Positions 16,509 through 25,741 of a DNA stretch of 64,000 nt are shown here, piece after piece; within the stretch, counting starts at the first letter, position 1, and each line of letters begins with the position of its first letter. This DNA comes from Fundidesulfovibrio soli (GTDB taxonomy: Bacteria > Desulfobacterota > Desulfovibrionia > Desulfovibrionales > Desulfovibrionaceae). The notes below the pieces were generated by a model. It did not search any database and was not told where the DNA came from. It saw only the letters and a program-made list of their open reading frames with translations. Made by a program: the position numbers and the translations under genes. The stretch is from positions 80,849 through 144,848 of the forward strand of contig NZ_JAKZKW010000007.1 of assembly GCF_022808695.1 (NCBI RefSeq), given 5' to 3'.

Positions 16509-17585
16509 ATGACTTCCCGCAGCGACTTCGACGCCCTGCTCGCCCGCATCGCCCCCGTGGACGCCTCCCTGGCCGCCAAGGCCCAGGCCCACCTGGACAA
16601 CCTGACCAAGCCCCAGGGCAGCCTCGGGCGCCTGGAGGAGATGGCCCGCCGCCTGTACATGATCCAGGGCGGCCAGGCCCCCAAGGCCGACCCGGCCATG
16701 ATCTTCACCTGCGCGGGCGACCACGGCGTGGCCGCCGAGGGCGTGAGCCTCTTCCCGCAGGAGGTCACCCGCCAGATGGTGCTCAACTTCGTGGGCGGCG
16801 GAGCGGGCATCAACGTGCTGGCCCGCCAGGCCGGGGCGGAGCTGCGCGTGGTGGACGCCGGGTGCGCGGGCGGCGAGTTCCCCAAGCACCCCATGCTGGT
16901 GCAGGCCAAGGTCATGCAGGGCACCGCCAACATGGCCCAAGGCCCGGCCATGACCACGGAGCAATGCCTCCAGGCGCTCATGCTGGGCGCCTCCCTGGCG
17001 GACACGGCCGCCTCCGACGGCTTCCGGGTGCTGGGCACAGGGGACATGGGCATCGCCAACACCACCCCTTCCACCGCGCTCTATTGCGCCTACCTGGGCA
17101 TGGCCCCGGTGGCGGTCACGGGCCCCGGCACCGGCCTGAGCGCGGACGGCGTGGCCCGCAAGGCCCAGGTGATCGAGAGGAGCATGCAGGTCAACGCCAA
17201 GGCCCTGGCCTCGGGCGACCCCGTGGAGATCCTGGCCGCGCTGGGCGGCTGCGAGATCGCCTGCCTGGCGGGCCTGATCCTGGGCGCGGCCGCCAACCGC
17301 ATGGCCGTGCTGGTGGACGGCTTCATCTCCTCCGCGGCCTTCGTGGCGGCCTGGAAGATCAGCCCCGCCGTGCTGGACTACTGCTTCTTCAGCCACGCCT
17401 CGGCCGAGCCGGGACACCAGAAGATCATGCGCCTCGTGGGAGCATCCCCCCTGCTGGACCTGGGCCTGCGCCTGGGCGAAGGCACCGGGGCGGCCCTGGC
17501 CCTGACCGTGCTGCGGGCCGGGGCGGCAATCTACAACGAAATGGCCACGTTCGCCCAGGCCGGGGTGAGCACCTCAGACGCCTGA
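16509..17585 (+). CDS. cobT: Nicotinate-nucleotide-dimethylbenzimidazole phosphoribosyltransferase CobT
   Basis: A 358-residue protein of full family length. Signature segments are LDNLTKPQGSLGRLEE near the N-terminus, FTCAGDHGVAAEGVS, GTGDMGIANTTPS and LGEGTGAAL with the catalytic Glu near residue 324. It transfers phosphoribose from nicotinate mononucleotide to 5,6-dimethylbenzimidazole (or a related base) to make the lower ligand of cobalamin. It is the only gene between the B12 riboswitch and the next terminator, so it is regulated singly by cobalamin. Confidence 0.97.
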   Translation: MTSRSDFDALLARIAPVDASLAAKAQAHLDNLTKPQGSLGRLEEMARRLYMIQGGQAPKADPAMIFTCAGDHGVAAEGVSLFPQEVTRQMVLNFVGGGAGINVLARQAGAELRVVDAGCAGGEFPKHPMLVQAKVMQGTANMAQGPAMTTEQCLQALMLGASLADTAASDGFRVLGTGDMGIANTTPSTALYCAYLGMAPVAVTGPGTGLSADGVARKAQVIERSMQVNAKALASGDPVEILAALGGCEIACLAGLILGAAANRMAVLVDGFISSAAFVAAWKISPAVLDYCFFSHASAEPGHQKIMRLVGASPLLDLGLRLGEGTGAALALTVLRAGAAIYNEMATFAQAGVSTSDA

Positions 17586-17636
17586 GCGGGAGCCCAATCA
17601 TAAGGGTGACAAACCCGGGCGAAGGTCCTATATGAA

Positions 17637-17675
17637 AAGGGACGGCTCCCCACGGGGGACCGTCCCTTCATTCTT
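17637..17675 (+). terminator. Terminator downstream of cobT
   Basis: Stem AAGGGACGG.TCCCC with GGGGA.CGTCCCTT (17637-17668), followed by TCATTCTTT. It also separates cobT from the small gene at 17701. Confidence 0.75.
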
Positions 17676-17700
17676 TCGCAATTCGCCCCGGAGCCCGGAC

Positions 17701-17895
17701 ATGAACGACGGTCTGGTCCACTTCGCAACCTACGACGGCCTGGTGCACTCGCCGGACGCCGTCACGGCGCATCCGGCGGGCGAATTCTTCGCCGCCCCGG
17801 CCGGGCACGTGCTCGTGCCCACCCCGCCCGCCGACCAGGTGATCCACGTCCTGCAGGAGAACATCGTGGGCCACGTGATCAACGAGATCGTCTAG
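17701..17895 (+). CDS. Small hypothetical protein of 64 residues
   Basis: ATG 17701 follows CGGAGC with 7-nt spacing. The product has a duplicated motif at its start (NDGLVHFATYDGLVHSPD) and a neutral, Pro/Ala/Val-rich remainder with ENIVGHVINEIV at the end. It has no signal peptide or Cys. Codon use has the GC-rich third position of its neighbours. No family was recognised. Confidence 0.55.
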   Translation: MNDGLVHFATYDGLVHSPDAVTAHPAGEFFAAPAGHVLVPTPPADQVIHVLQENIVGHVINEIV

Positions 17896-17931
17896 CCTCT
17901 CAACCCACCCAGCCTCTCAGCCCCTCCAGGC

Positions 17932-19398
17932 TCAGCGCCCGATGCGCTCCAGCCCCACGTTCACGAAGCTCCAGATGGACATGCCCCACATGCAGGCCCC
18001 CACGACCCAGACCAGCGGCTGGAAGCGGCGGTAGGGAATGGCGAAACAGGCCAGCAGGCTGCCCAACATGCCCAGGATGGGGAAGAAGTAGCGCCCCTGG
18101 GCCTGGAAGTCCGCCGTCCAGGAGTGCCAGAAGGACTGGGCCACGGTCAGCGCGGCGAAGAGCAGGAACATCCCGGCCAGGGCCCATCGGTAGAGCCGCC
18201 CCGTAGCGGGGCCCGCGAGGGCGTCCGGCGTGGGGATGACCGTCAGCCCGGATTCCCGGGAAGCCCTGCCCGGCTCGGGAACGGCGGGCCTGGCCAAGAG
18301 CACGGGCAGCAGCGCGGCGGCCAGCAGGGCGTAGAGCATCCAGGTGATGTAGCGGTAGAACAACAGCGGGGCGTAGATCTTCATGTAGCCGTACACCCCG
18401 AAGCTGGTGCGCTGCGTCCAGATGTGCCAGTTCCACTTGGTGAACATTTCCTGGAAGGTCAGCCCCTGGGCGCGCATGTTCATGCCCCAGAAGCCCTTGC
18501 CCTCGGCCTGCTTGGAGGGCTTGAAGTCCTCGGCTGCGAGCTGCTCGGCGGCCTTGTACACGGCGTCCGGAGCCTGGTGCCCCACCACCCAGGCGTCCAC
18601 GCCCAGGCGCAGGCCGAGAACCCCCGCCAGCAGCGCCAGCACCAGCGCGGCCTGGCGCAACCCCAGTGCGGGCCGCCGGGCCACCGAGACGGCCACTGCC
18701 CAGAAGCACAGGAAAAAGGCCAGGAACACGTAATAGTTCTGCTTGGAGACGGTCAGCAGCCCGAGCACCAGACCCAGCTTGACCAGCGTTCCCATACGCA
18801 CGCCCGAGCCGGGACTGCCGCCCGTGACGTTCATCATGGTGGCGTGGGAGGCCACCACGTCTTCGAAGGTGCCTGAGGACAAGCCGGAGAGGGCGTCGGT
18901 CTGCTCCAGCAGGCGGCAGGCCAGGAACACCGCCAGGAAGCTCAGGGCCAGCGGCAGTGCGTCCCCGTTGAAATAACTGAAGATGTACCAGATCTGGGGC
19001 GAGATGAAGAGCGGCAGGAAGCTGACGCGGTACGGCGGGGAGAGCCGCCAGAACAGCAGCATCAGCCAGCCCAGCAGGCAGACGTTGAACAGGCGCAGGG
19101 CCAGGTAGTCCTTCCCGGCCAACGGCTTCACCACGCTGGCGAACTTGCCCGCGAAGAAATACACGGCGTCCAGCTGGTTGAGATACGAGACGCCGTAATT
19201 GCTGTAGGCCCCCCTGGCGCGCTCGTCGCCCACCTTCGGGGGGTCCCAGTATTCCATGTAGTAGCGGCCCGCGCCCACGTGGTCCTTCTCGTCCGGGTGG
19301 GCGTTGAAGGCGCTGACGAAGCTCATGGCGCAGACCACGGCCATGGTCGCGCACATGGCCGCCAGCCAGAGCAGGCGTGTCAGGGGATTGGGTCGCAT
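17932..19398 (-). CDS. Polytopic membrane protein, DUF2142/GT39-like glycosyltransferase
   Basis: A 488-residue protein with about eleven hydrophobic segments. After the first membrane segment, the periplasmic loop has FNAHPDEKDH. An acidic pair at this site is the hallmark of GT-C glycosyltransferases and DUF2142 proteins. The large loop with KGFWGMNMRAQGL faces the periplasm. GT-C enzymes use polyprenyl-phosphate sugars at the periplasmic face, so it may decorate LPS or protein. The gene stands 32 bp downstream of hemC on the same strand and may be the end of that operon. Confidence 0.72.
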   Translation of the reverse strand: MRPNPLTRLLWLAAMCATMAVVCAMSFVSAFNAHPDEKDHVGAGRYYMEYWDPPKVGDERARGAYSNYGVSYLNQLDAVYFFAGKFASVVKPLAGKDYLALRLFNVCLLGWLMLLFWRLSPPYRVSFLPLFISPQIWYIFSYFNGDALPLALSFLAVFLACRLLEQTDALSGLSSGTFEDVVASHATMMNVTGGSPGSGVRMGTLVKLGLVLGLLTVSKQNYYVFLAFFLCFWAVAVSVARRPALGLRQAALVLALLAGVLGLRLGVDAWVVGHQAPDAVYKAAEQLAAEDFKPSKQAEGKGFWGMNMRAQGLTFQEMFTKWNWHIWTQRTSFGVYGYMKIYAPLLFYRYITWMLYALLAAALLPVLLARPAVPEPGRASRESGLTVIPTPDALAGPATGRLYRWALAGMFLLFAALTVAQSFWHSWTADFQAQGRYFFPILGMLGSLLACFAIPYRRFQPLVWVVGACMWGMSIWSFVNVGLERIGR

Positions 19399-19430
19399 GT
19401 GCCAGCGGGTTCCGTCCGCCCCGGGGCGGC

Positions 19431-20369
19431 TCAGTTTCCTGCCGGAGCCCCGGCCTCGTACATGCGCGCCAGGATGGCGTCCGCTCCTCCCGCCAGAACT
19501 TCTTCGGCCACGGCCCGGCCCAGGGCCTCGGCCTCGCCGCGCCCGGCGGAACGCTCCGCGCGGATGAGCGTCGCGCCCTCGGGGTCCGCCACCAGCCCAG
19601 TCAGGACCAGTTTGTCCCCTTCCATCCTGGCGGTACCCGCGATGGGCACCTGGCAGCCGCCCTGGAGCCGCTCCAGGAAGGCGCGCTCGGCCAGCACGGC
19701 GTCGCGGGTGTCGGGGTGGTCCAGGAAGGCGGTCAGGGCGGCCACGCGCTCGTCGTCGGCGCGGCGCTCCAGGCCCAGGGCCCCCTGGGCCACGGCGGGC
19801 AGGAACTCGGGCGGGCCCAGGCGCACCATGTGCGGCGCGGAGATGCCCAGGCGGTTGAGCCCGGCGGCCGCCACCACGATGGCGTCGTACTGGCCTTCGA
19901 GCAGCTTGTTCACGCGCGTATCCAGGTTGCCGCGCAGCATGCGGATGTCCAGGTCGGGGCGCAGGGCCAGCAGTTGGGCTTGCCTGCGCAGGCTGGAGGT
20001 GCCGACGCTGGCGCCCTGGGGCAGGGCGTCGAGGCTGGCGTAGCGCACCGAGAGCAGCATGTCCGCGTGGTCCTCGCGCCGGGGGATGGCGTCCAGCACC
20101 AGGCCCTCGTGGCGCTCCACGGGCACGTCCTTCATGGAGTGCACGGCCAGGTCGGCCCGCCCGTCGGCCAGGGCCTCCTCGATCTCCTTCACGAACAGGC
20201 CCTTGCCGCCCACCTTGGCCAGGGGGACGTCCAGAATCTTGTCGCCCTGGGTCTTGAGGATGAGCAGCTCCACCGTGAGGCCGGGATGCCGGGTCTCCAG
20301 CAGGGACTTGATGTGGTTGGCCTGCCAGAGGGCCAGCTTGCTGCCGCGCGTGGCGATGGTGATGGTCAT
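19431..20369 (-). CDS. hemC: Porphobilinogen deaminase HemC
   Basis: A 312-residue protein. [15 protein letters not shown] begins the fold; AVHSMKDVP holds the catalytic Asp81; [17 protein letters not shown] and [10 protein letters not shown] follow, the last carrying Cys239, which holds the dipyrromethane cofactor. It polymerises four porphobilinogens to hydroxymethylbilane for siroheme and heme. ATG 20369 overlaps the stop of the upstream FmdB-like gene as ATGA, so translation is coupled. Confidence 0.97.
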   Translation of the reverse strand: MTITIATRGSKLALWQANHIKSLLETRHPGLTVELLILKTQGDKILDVPLAKVGGKGLFVKEIEEALADGRADLAVHSMKDVPVERHEGLVLDAIPRREDHADMLLSVRYASLDALPQGASVGTSSLRRQAQLLALRPDLDIRMLRGNLDTRVNKLLEGQYDAIVVAAAGLNRLGISAPHMVRLGPPEFLPAVAQGALGLERRADDERVAALTAFLDHPDTRDAVLAERAFLERLQGGCQVPIAGTARMEGDKLVLTGLVADPEGATLIRAERSAGRGEAEALGRAVAEEVLAGGADAILARMYEAGAPAGN

Positions 20370-20608
20370 TTGCACGTCGAGCAGCTCCCGCCGGAACATC
20401 CCGCGCAGCCCCCGCCCGAAGGCACGGAGGAAGGCACCGTGTTGCCCTGGTAGCCGCCGGGGTTGTGCCCGGCGGTGTGGCGGCAGGCGCTCATGAGCTT
20501 GCCGGTCTTTGCGGAGCCGCACTTGGGGCACGGGGGCTTCTTGTCGCCGAAGATGAGCTCCTCGAAGTCGCAGCCGCAGTCCTCGCAGCGATATTCATAG
20601 ATGGGCAT
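20366..20608 (-). CDS. FmdB-type zinc ribbon protein
   Basis: An 80-residue protein starting [19 protein letters not shown], with the second zinc ribbon pair [12 protein letters not shown]. The tail is Gly/Cys-rich ([17 protein letters not shown]), with six further Cys/His residues that could bind a second metal. The FmdB family is usually described as a putative regulatory protein of formamidase/amidase operons, but here it is fused by ATGA overlap to hemC. Confidence 0.88.
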   Translation of the reverse strand: MPIYEYRCEDCGCDFEELIFGDKKPPCPKCGSAKTGKLMSACRHTAGHNPGGYQGNTVPSSVPSGGGCAGCSGGSCSTCK

Positions 20609-20629
20609 GTGTTCTCCTTGGCGGCGCGC

Positions 20630-21247
20630 TCAGGCCTTCTGGTCCAGCCAGGGCTTGAGCTCCGCCACAGCTTCGAAAAGATAGTGGTCCGCCAGCTTGC
20701 AGAGCATGTGCCCCGCGGCGATGTGCACTTCCTGGATCAGCGCCGTGACCGTGTGCGGCACCAGCAGGGCGTGGTCGCTCAGGCCCACGATGGAGCCGTT
20801 GCGCCCGGCCATGCCCACGGTGGTCAGGCCCTTTTCGCGCGCGGCGCGCATGGCCGCCAGCACGTTGGGGCTGTTGCCCGAGGTGGATATGCCCACCAGC
20901 ACGTCGCCGGCGCGGCCCAGGGCCTGCACCTGCTTGGCGAAGACCAGGTCGAACCCGTAGTCGTTGCCGATGGCCGTGAGGATGGACGTGTCCGTGGTCA
21001 GGGCCAGGGCGGGCAGTGGCGGCCTCTCCAGCTGGAAGCGGTTCACGAACTCCGCGGCCAAGTGCTGGCAGTCGGAGGCGGAGCCGCCGTTGCCGCAGAA
21101 GAGTATCTTGCCGCCGCGCGCCAGGCACAGGGCCAGGGTGCGCCCCACGTCCACGACGGCTTGGGCGTTGTCGCGGAAGAAGCGCTCCCGCAGCTCGGCC
21201 CCCTCGCGGGCGTGTTCCAGAACCAGTTCCAGAGCGTCTGCAGTCAC
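20630..21247 (-). CDS. gmhA: D-sedoheptulose 7-phosphate isomerase (SIS domain)
   Basis: A 205-residue single SIS-domain protein. ILFCGNGGSASDCQHLAAEFVNRF is the family phosphosugar-binding and active-site segment (shown here in part; residues about 49-70), followed by GISTSGNSPNVL and QEVHIAAGHMLC. GmhA converts sedoheptulose-7-phosphate to D-glycero-D-manno-heptose-7-phosphate for LPS inner core. It lies 21 bp upstream of the FmdB-like gene, so hemC may share its transcript. Confidence 0.92.
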   Translation of the reverse strand: MTADALELVLEHAREGAELRERFFRDNAQAVVDVGRTLALCLARGGKILFCGNGGSASDCQHLAAEFVNRFQLERPPLPALALTTDTSILTAIGNDYGFDLVFAKQVQALGRAGDVLVGISTSGNSPNVLAAMRAAREKGLTTVGMAGRNGSIVGLSDHALLVPHTVTALIQEVHIAAGHMLCKLADHYLFEAVAELKPWLDQKA

Positions 21248-21569
21248 GGTGGCACCTCCTGGCCGTTCGGTTCATCGGGTGATGACGTGGTAACCAAAAG
21301 GCGCGCGGAAGACAACGTCGAACCAGCTTACAGCCAGTTGCTTTGACAGGCAATCCAGGCTATTGGATTTTGTCTTATCTTCCTGGCCGGTCGCCGGCCG
21401 TTACCGCATTTTTGAAAGTCCTCCGTTCGAAAATCAGGGTTTTTTTGCATTTTTGTACTTTTTTTCCTTGTGCGATTCGGATATTGAGATTCGGCCAACC
21501 GGGCGGCGTATGCCCGGGGTGTTGTCCTCCCGCCGAGGACGTCCGCAAACCTCAACTACGGAGCGGTCA
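21248..21569 (+). promoter_or_regulatory. Divergent region between gmhA and livK
   Basis: This 322-bp region has no gene. TTGACA occurs at 21343-21348 without a convincing -10 at normal spacing. A T-rich tract (21430-21470) follows and may act as an upstream or leader element. The livK ribosome binding site GGAG is at 21560-21563. No clear operator was identified. Confidence 0.4.
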
Positions 21570-22733
21570 ATGAAAAAACTCCTCGTTGCCTTGCTGGTCG
21601 CGGCATTCGCCTTCCCGGCTGCCGCCTTTGGCGCCGACACCATCAAAATCGGCTTCAACATCCCCCTCACCGGCGACATCCCCAAAGTCGGCGAGATGAG
21701 CAAGGGCGCTGCCGAAATGCTCAAGGAGAAGGTCAACGGCGCTGGCGGACTTGACGTTGGCGGCAAGAAGTACATGCTCGACTTCGTCTACGTGGACAAC
21801 GAGGCTAAGGCCGAGTCTGCCGTGAACGCCGCCCTGAAGCTGATCGAGGGCGAGAAGGTCCTGGCCATGGTCGGCCCCCAGGGTTCCGGCCGCGCCATCC
21901 CCGCCGCCGAAGTGGCCAACAACAACAAGACCGTGATGATCTCGGGCTGGTCCACCAACCCCAAGACCACCATGGACCGCCCCTACGTTTTCCGCGCCTG
22001 CTTCCTCGACGACTTCCAGGGCCCCGTGGCCGCCAAGTTCGCCACCGAGCAGCTGAAGGCCAAGAAGGCCGCCGTGCTCTTCGACGTGGCCTCCGACTAC
22101 CCCAAGGGCCTCTCCGAGTTCTTCAAGAAGGACTTCGAGAAGCTGAACGGCCCCGGCTCCGTGGTTGCATATGAAACCTTCACCACCAAGGACGTGGACT
22201 TCTCGGCCCAGCTGACCAAGATCATCAAGGCCAACCCCGACGTCCTGTTCACCCCCCAGTACTACAACGAAGTGCCCCTGATCGTTAAGCAGGCCCGCGA
22301 GCTGGGCTACAAGGGCCCCATCCTGGGTTCCGACTCCTGGGGCTCCGCCGAGCTGATGGCCCTGTGCGGCGACGACTGCAAAGGCCAGTACTTCGTCACC
22401 CACTACGCCGCCGCCGGCGCCAAGGGCGCCACCAAGGAATTCATCGACGCCTTCAACGCCAAGTTCAAGCAGATCCCCGACGACGTGGGCGCCCTGACCT
22501 GGGACGCCACCGGCATGGTTCTGGCCTCCATCCAGAAGATGGGCGCCATCTCCGGCGACCTGGCCAAGGACCGCGAGGCCCTGCGCAACGCCATGGCCAC
22601 CATGCGCGACTACGCCGGCATCACCGGCAAGATGAGCTTCGACGGCAAGACCGGCGACCCCATCAAGTGCGCCGTGATCGTCAAGATCAGCGACAAGGGT
22701 GAGTTCACCTTCCACGAGTCCGTCTGTCCGTAA
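21570..22733 (+). CDS. livK: Branched-chain amino acid ABC transporter substrate-binding protein
   Basis: A 387-residue periplasmic binding protein (Peripla_BP_6). ATG 21570 has GGAG 6-7 nt upstream and a signal peptide ending AAAFG. The lobe starts TIKIGFNIPLTGDIP; the conserved middle region is MVGPQGSGRAIPAAE, and DVDFSAQLTKI begins the second lobe. It would deliver Leu/Ile/Val or a related substrate to the LivHMGF complex encoded next. A terminator between livK and livH is expected to give livK higher expression. Confidence 0.93.
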   Translation: MKKLLVALLVAAFAFPAAAFGADTIKIGFNIPLTGDIPKVGEMSKGAAEMLKEKVNGAGGLDVGGKKYMLDFVYVDNEAKAESAVNAALKLIEGEKVLAMVGPQGSGRAIPAAEVANNNKTVMISGWSTNPKTTMDRPYVFRACFLDDFQGPVAAKFATEQLKAKKAAVLFDVASDYPKGLSEFFKKDFEKLNGPGSVVAYETFTTKDVDFSAQLTKIIKANPDVLFTPQYYNEVPLIVKQARELGYKGPILGSDSWGSAELMALCGDDCKGQYFVTHYAAAGAKGATKEFIDAFNAKFKQIPDDVGALTWDATGMVLASIQKMGAISGDLAKDREALRNAMATMRDYAGITGKMSFDGKTGDPIKCAVIVKISDKGEFTFHESVCP

Positions 22734-22742
22734 CCGTCCGGC

Positions 22743-22778
22743 ACGGGCGCGGGGGAACCAACCTCCGCGCCCGTTTTT
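22743..22778 (+). terminator. Intercistronic (partial) terminator between livK and livH
   Basis: Stem ACGGGCGCGG... with ...CCGCGCCCGT (22743-22773), then TTTTTG. It lies 10 bp after the livK stop and 50 bp before livH. Because livHMGF have no obvious own promoter, it probably attenuates rather than blocks. Confidence 0.8.
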
Positions 22779-22827
22779 GTTGTTCATTGCATCCTCGGCC
22801 CATAATCCGTCAGCCTCGGGACAGGTC

Positions 22828-23952
22828 ATGTTCGACACCGTCATCCAACAGGCGTTCAACGCCTTGCAGCTCGGGAGCTACTACTCCCTCATCGCCCTGG
22901 GCTACTGCCTGGTCTACGGCGTACTGCTGCTCATCAACTTCGCCCACGGCGACATTTTCATGGTGGGGGCCTACATCGCCTTCTTCGCCGCCACCTACAT
23001 CATGGGGCAGCATGCGCTGATCCCGCCCAACTCGCCCATCATGGTGAAGCTGGTGTTCGCCGGTTTCTTCGCCCTCATCATCACAGCGGCCGTCTCCTTC
23101 GCCATCAAGAAGAAGCCGGTGGCCGCCGGGCAGAAGAACTACAGCTACCCCGCCATTCTTGGCGGCATCTTCATCACCATCACCGCCGCCATCTACTACT
23201 GGGGCCAGGGCATGAAGCTCGAAAGCGGGGCCGACAAGATCCTCGTCTTCGCTGTCACCATGCCCCTGACCATGATCCTCACCTCGGTGGTGGGCGTGTT
23301 CATCGAGCGTGTGGCCTACAAGCCCCTTCGGCTCAAGGGCGCCAACCGGCTCTATGTGGTCATTACCGCCCTTATGATGGGCATCATCCTGGAGTACGGC
23401 AACCTCTCGCTGCTGGGCACGAGCCGCCTCTCCTTCCCCACGCTTCTGCCGCGCATCGTGTTCGACGTGGCCGGGGCCAAGGTTTCCATCACGAAGCTCT
23501 CGGCCATCGCCGCGAGCTTCCTGATGTTTGCGCTCCTGCAGTGGATCGTGACCCGCACCAAGCTGGGCATGGCCATGCGGGCCGTCTCCTACGACAAGTT
23601 CGCGGTGCCGCTCATGGGCATCCCCCTGGACGCGGTGATCGTGTTCACCTTCTTCCTGGGCTCCTCCATGGCCGGCCTGGCGGGCATGCTCTACGCCATG
23701 AACTTCCCGGTGCTCGACCCGTTCATGGGCGCGCTGGTGGGTTGGAAGGCCTTCGTGGCGGCGGTGGTGGGCGGCATCGGCGACATCCGGGGCGCATTCG
23801 TCGGCGGCTTCCTGCTGGCCTTCCTGGAGGTCATCGTTGCGGCGGTGTTCAGCTCGGAGCTGCGCGACCTGATCAGCTTCACCATCCTGCTGGGCATCCT
23901 GACCTGGAAACCGACCGGCCTCTTCGGCAAACCCAAAACCACGAAGATATAG
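22828..23952 (+). CDS. livH: Branched-chain amino acid ABC transporter permease LivH
   Basis: A 374-residue inner-membrane protein with eight or more hydrophobic segments. GSYYSLIALGYCLVYGVL and INFAHGDIFMVGAYIAF are the standard LivH N-terminal motifs, and VGGIGDIRGAFVGG is the EAA-like loop near the C-terminus. An insert near residues 75-125 (KKKPVAAGQKNYSYP) makes it longer than E. coli LivH (308). It sits 2 bp before livM. Confidence 0.95.
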   Translation: MFDTVIQQAFNALQLGSYYSLIALGYCLVYGVLLLINFAHGDIFMVGAYIAFFAATYIMGQHALIPPNSPIMVKLVFAGFFALIITAAVSFAIKKKPVAAGQKNYSYPAILGGIFITITAAIYYWGQGMKLESGADKILVFAVTMPLTMILTSVVGVFIERVAYKPLRLKGANRLYVVITALMMGIILEYGNLSLLGTSRLSFPTLLPRIVFDVAGAKVSITKLSAIAASFLMFALLQWIVTRTKLGMAMRAVSYDKFAVPLMGIPLDAVIVFTFFLGSSMAGLAGMLYAMNFPVLDPFMGALVGWKAFVAAVVGGIGDIRGAFVGGFLLAFLEVIVAAVFSSELRDLISFTILLGILTWKPTGLFGKPKTTKI

Positions 23953-23954
23953 CC

Positions 23955-24971
23955 ATGGGAAACCGCATCACCGTACCCGCGGCGCTTTGCGCCCTGCTCT
24001 TTCTCATGGTGGCCATGCCCCACGTCGGCCTGCTCGGCCAGTACGGGATCACATTCCTGTGTTCCATGGGCATCTTCATCATCCTCTCGGCCAGCCTGAA
24101 CCTGGTCAACGGCTACATGGGCGAGTTCTCCTGCGGCCACGCGGGGTTCATGGCCGTGGGGGCCTACACTTCATCCGTCGTGGGGGTTTTCCTCTTCGTG
24201 CCCGACCAGGTATTCGGCCAGCCCTGGCTGCCCATGGCGCTCACGCCCTTCGCCTTCCCGGTCATCCTGGCCGCGGGGTTCATCGCGGCGGCCCTTGCCG
24301 GGCTGGTGGTGGCCATTCCCTCCTTCAAGACGCGCGGCGACTACCTGGCCGTCATCACCCTGGCCGCCAGCTACATCATCAAGAGCGCCATCGAGAACGT
24401 GGAGGCCGTGGGCGGCCCCAGAGGCTTCGCGGGCATGGGCAAGATCGTCCAGGGCATGGACGCAGTCGTCTCCATCCCCTGGATGATGGTCTGGATCTTC
24501 CTGGGCGTCACCTTCACCATCTGGATCCTGCGCCGCTTCGTGTACTCCACCTACGGCAAGGGCGTCATGGCCATCCACCAGGACGAGGTGGCCGCCGAGA
24601 TCATGAGCGTGAACACCAACAAGATGAAGCTCATCGCCTTCATGCTCTCCTCCGGGCTGGCGGGGCTGGCGGGCGGGCTCTACGCCTACCTGATCAGCTT
24701 CGTGAACCCGGGCTCCTTCACCATCCTGCGCTCCACGGAGTGCCTGGTGATGGTCTACCTGGGCGGCATGGGCTCGCTCACCGGCTCGGTGCTCTCGGCC
24801 ATCGTGTTCGCCATCCTGCTGGAGTTCCTCAAGCCGCTGGAGCAGCTCAAGTGGGTCGCGATCCCGCTTTTGCTGATCCTGCTCATGCAGTTCCGACCCG
24901 AGGGCATCATGGGCAACCGCGAGCTCTCCGACGTGTTCCCCAAACTCAAGCGCTTCTATAGGTTCAAATAG
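23955..24971 (+). CDS. livM: Branched-chain amino acid ABC transporter permease LivM
   Basis: A 338-residue polytopic protein with ASLNLVNGYMGEFSCGHAGF and LGGMGSLTGSVLSAIVF, the LivM family motifs; the latter is the coupling-helix region contacting the ATPases. It is 2 bp downstream of livH and 2 bp upstream of livG. Confidence 0.95.
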   Translation: MGNRITVPAALCALLFLMVAMPHVGLLGQYGITFLCSMGIFIILSASLNLVNGYMGEFSCGHAGFMAVGAYTSSVVGVFLFVPDQVFGQPWLPMALTPFAFPVILAAGFIAAALAGLVVAIPSFKTRGDYLAVITLAASYIIKSAIENVEAVGGPRGFAGMGKIVQGMDAVVSIPWMMVWIFLGVTFTIWILRRFVYSTYGKGVMAIHQDEVAAEIMSVNTNKMKLIAFMLSSGLAGLAGGLYAYLISFVNPGSFTILRSTECLVMVYLGGMGSLTGSVLSAIVFAILLEFLKPLEQLKWVAIPLLLILLMQFRPEGIMGNRELSDVFPKLKRFYRFK

Positions 24972-24973
24972 CC

Positions 24974-25741
24974 ATGGCCCTGCTCGAAATCAAAGATCTC
25001 ACCCAGCGTTTCGGCGGGCTCATCGCGGTCAACGACCTCTCGGTGACCATGGAAGGCCGCGAGCTCAACGCCCTCATCGGCCCCAACGGGGCGGGCAAAA
25101 CCACCGTTTTCAACCTGGTCAGCGGGTTCTACCAGCCCACCACGGGCTCCATCACCATCAATGGGGTGGACACCCGGGGCATGAAGCCCCACCAGGTGAC
25201 CTCCCTGGGCGTGGCCCGCACCTTCCAGAACATCCGGCTCTGGAACGACATGACCGTGCTCGACAACATCCGCGTCAGCCAGCACTACCGCCTGGGCTAC
25301 TCCCTGGCGGACGCCCTGCTGCGCACCCGGCGCTACGCCGACCGCGAGGCCGCCATAGAGCGCACGGCCATGGAGCTTCTGGAGTTCATGGGCATGAAGG
25401 AGCTGGCCAACGAGTTCCCGCCCAACCTCTCCTACGGCATCCAGCGCAAGGTCGAGATAGCCCGCGCGCTCTCCACCAAGCCCAAGCTGCTCCTGCTGGA
25501 CGAGCCTGCCGCGGGCCTGCCCTCCACGGACGTGGTGGAGCTCATCAAGCTCATCGAATGGATCCACAAGGAGTTCGACCTGGCCATCTGGATGATCGAG
25601 CATCAGATGACGGTGGTCATGAGCCTGTGCCAGTGGATCAAGGTCATCGACTTCGGCGCCACCATCGCCGAGGGCAACCCCGAGGACATCCGCAACAATC
25701 CCACGGTCATCAAGGCGTACCTGGGAGACGAGGCCATCTGA
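24974..25741 (+). CDS. livG: Branched-chain amino acid ABC transporter ATP-binding protein LivG
   Basis: A 255-residue ATPase with Walker A GPNGAGKTTVFN, signature LSYGIQRKVEIARAL, Walker B LLLLDEPAAGL and switch His in IEHQM. GVARTFQNIRLW is the LivG-type Q-loop. Its stop overlaps the livF start as TGATG. Confidence 0.96.
   Translation: MALLEIKDLTQRFGGLIAVNDLSVTMEGRELNALIGPNGAGKTTVFNLVSGFYQPTTGSITINGVDTRGMKPHQVTSLGVARTFQNIRLWNDMTVLDNIRVSQHYRLGYSLADALLRTRRYADREAAIERTAMELLEFMGMKELANEFPPNLSYGIQRKVEIARALSTKPKLLLLDEPAAGLPSTDVVELIKLIEWIHKEFDLAIWMIEHQMTVVMSLCQWIKVIDFGATIAEGNPEDIRNNPTVIKAYLGDEAI

Noticed and set aside
22403-22603. Short antisense frame inside livK
   Set aside because: It is a shadow of livK; no ribosome binding site and no domain.
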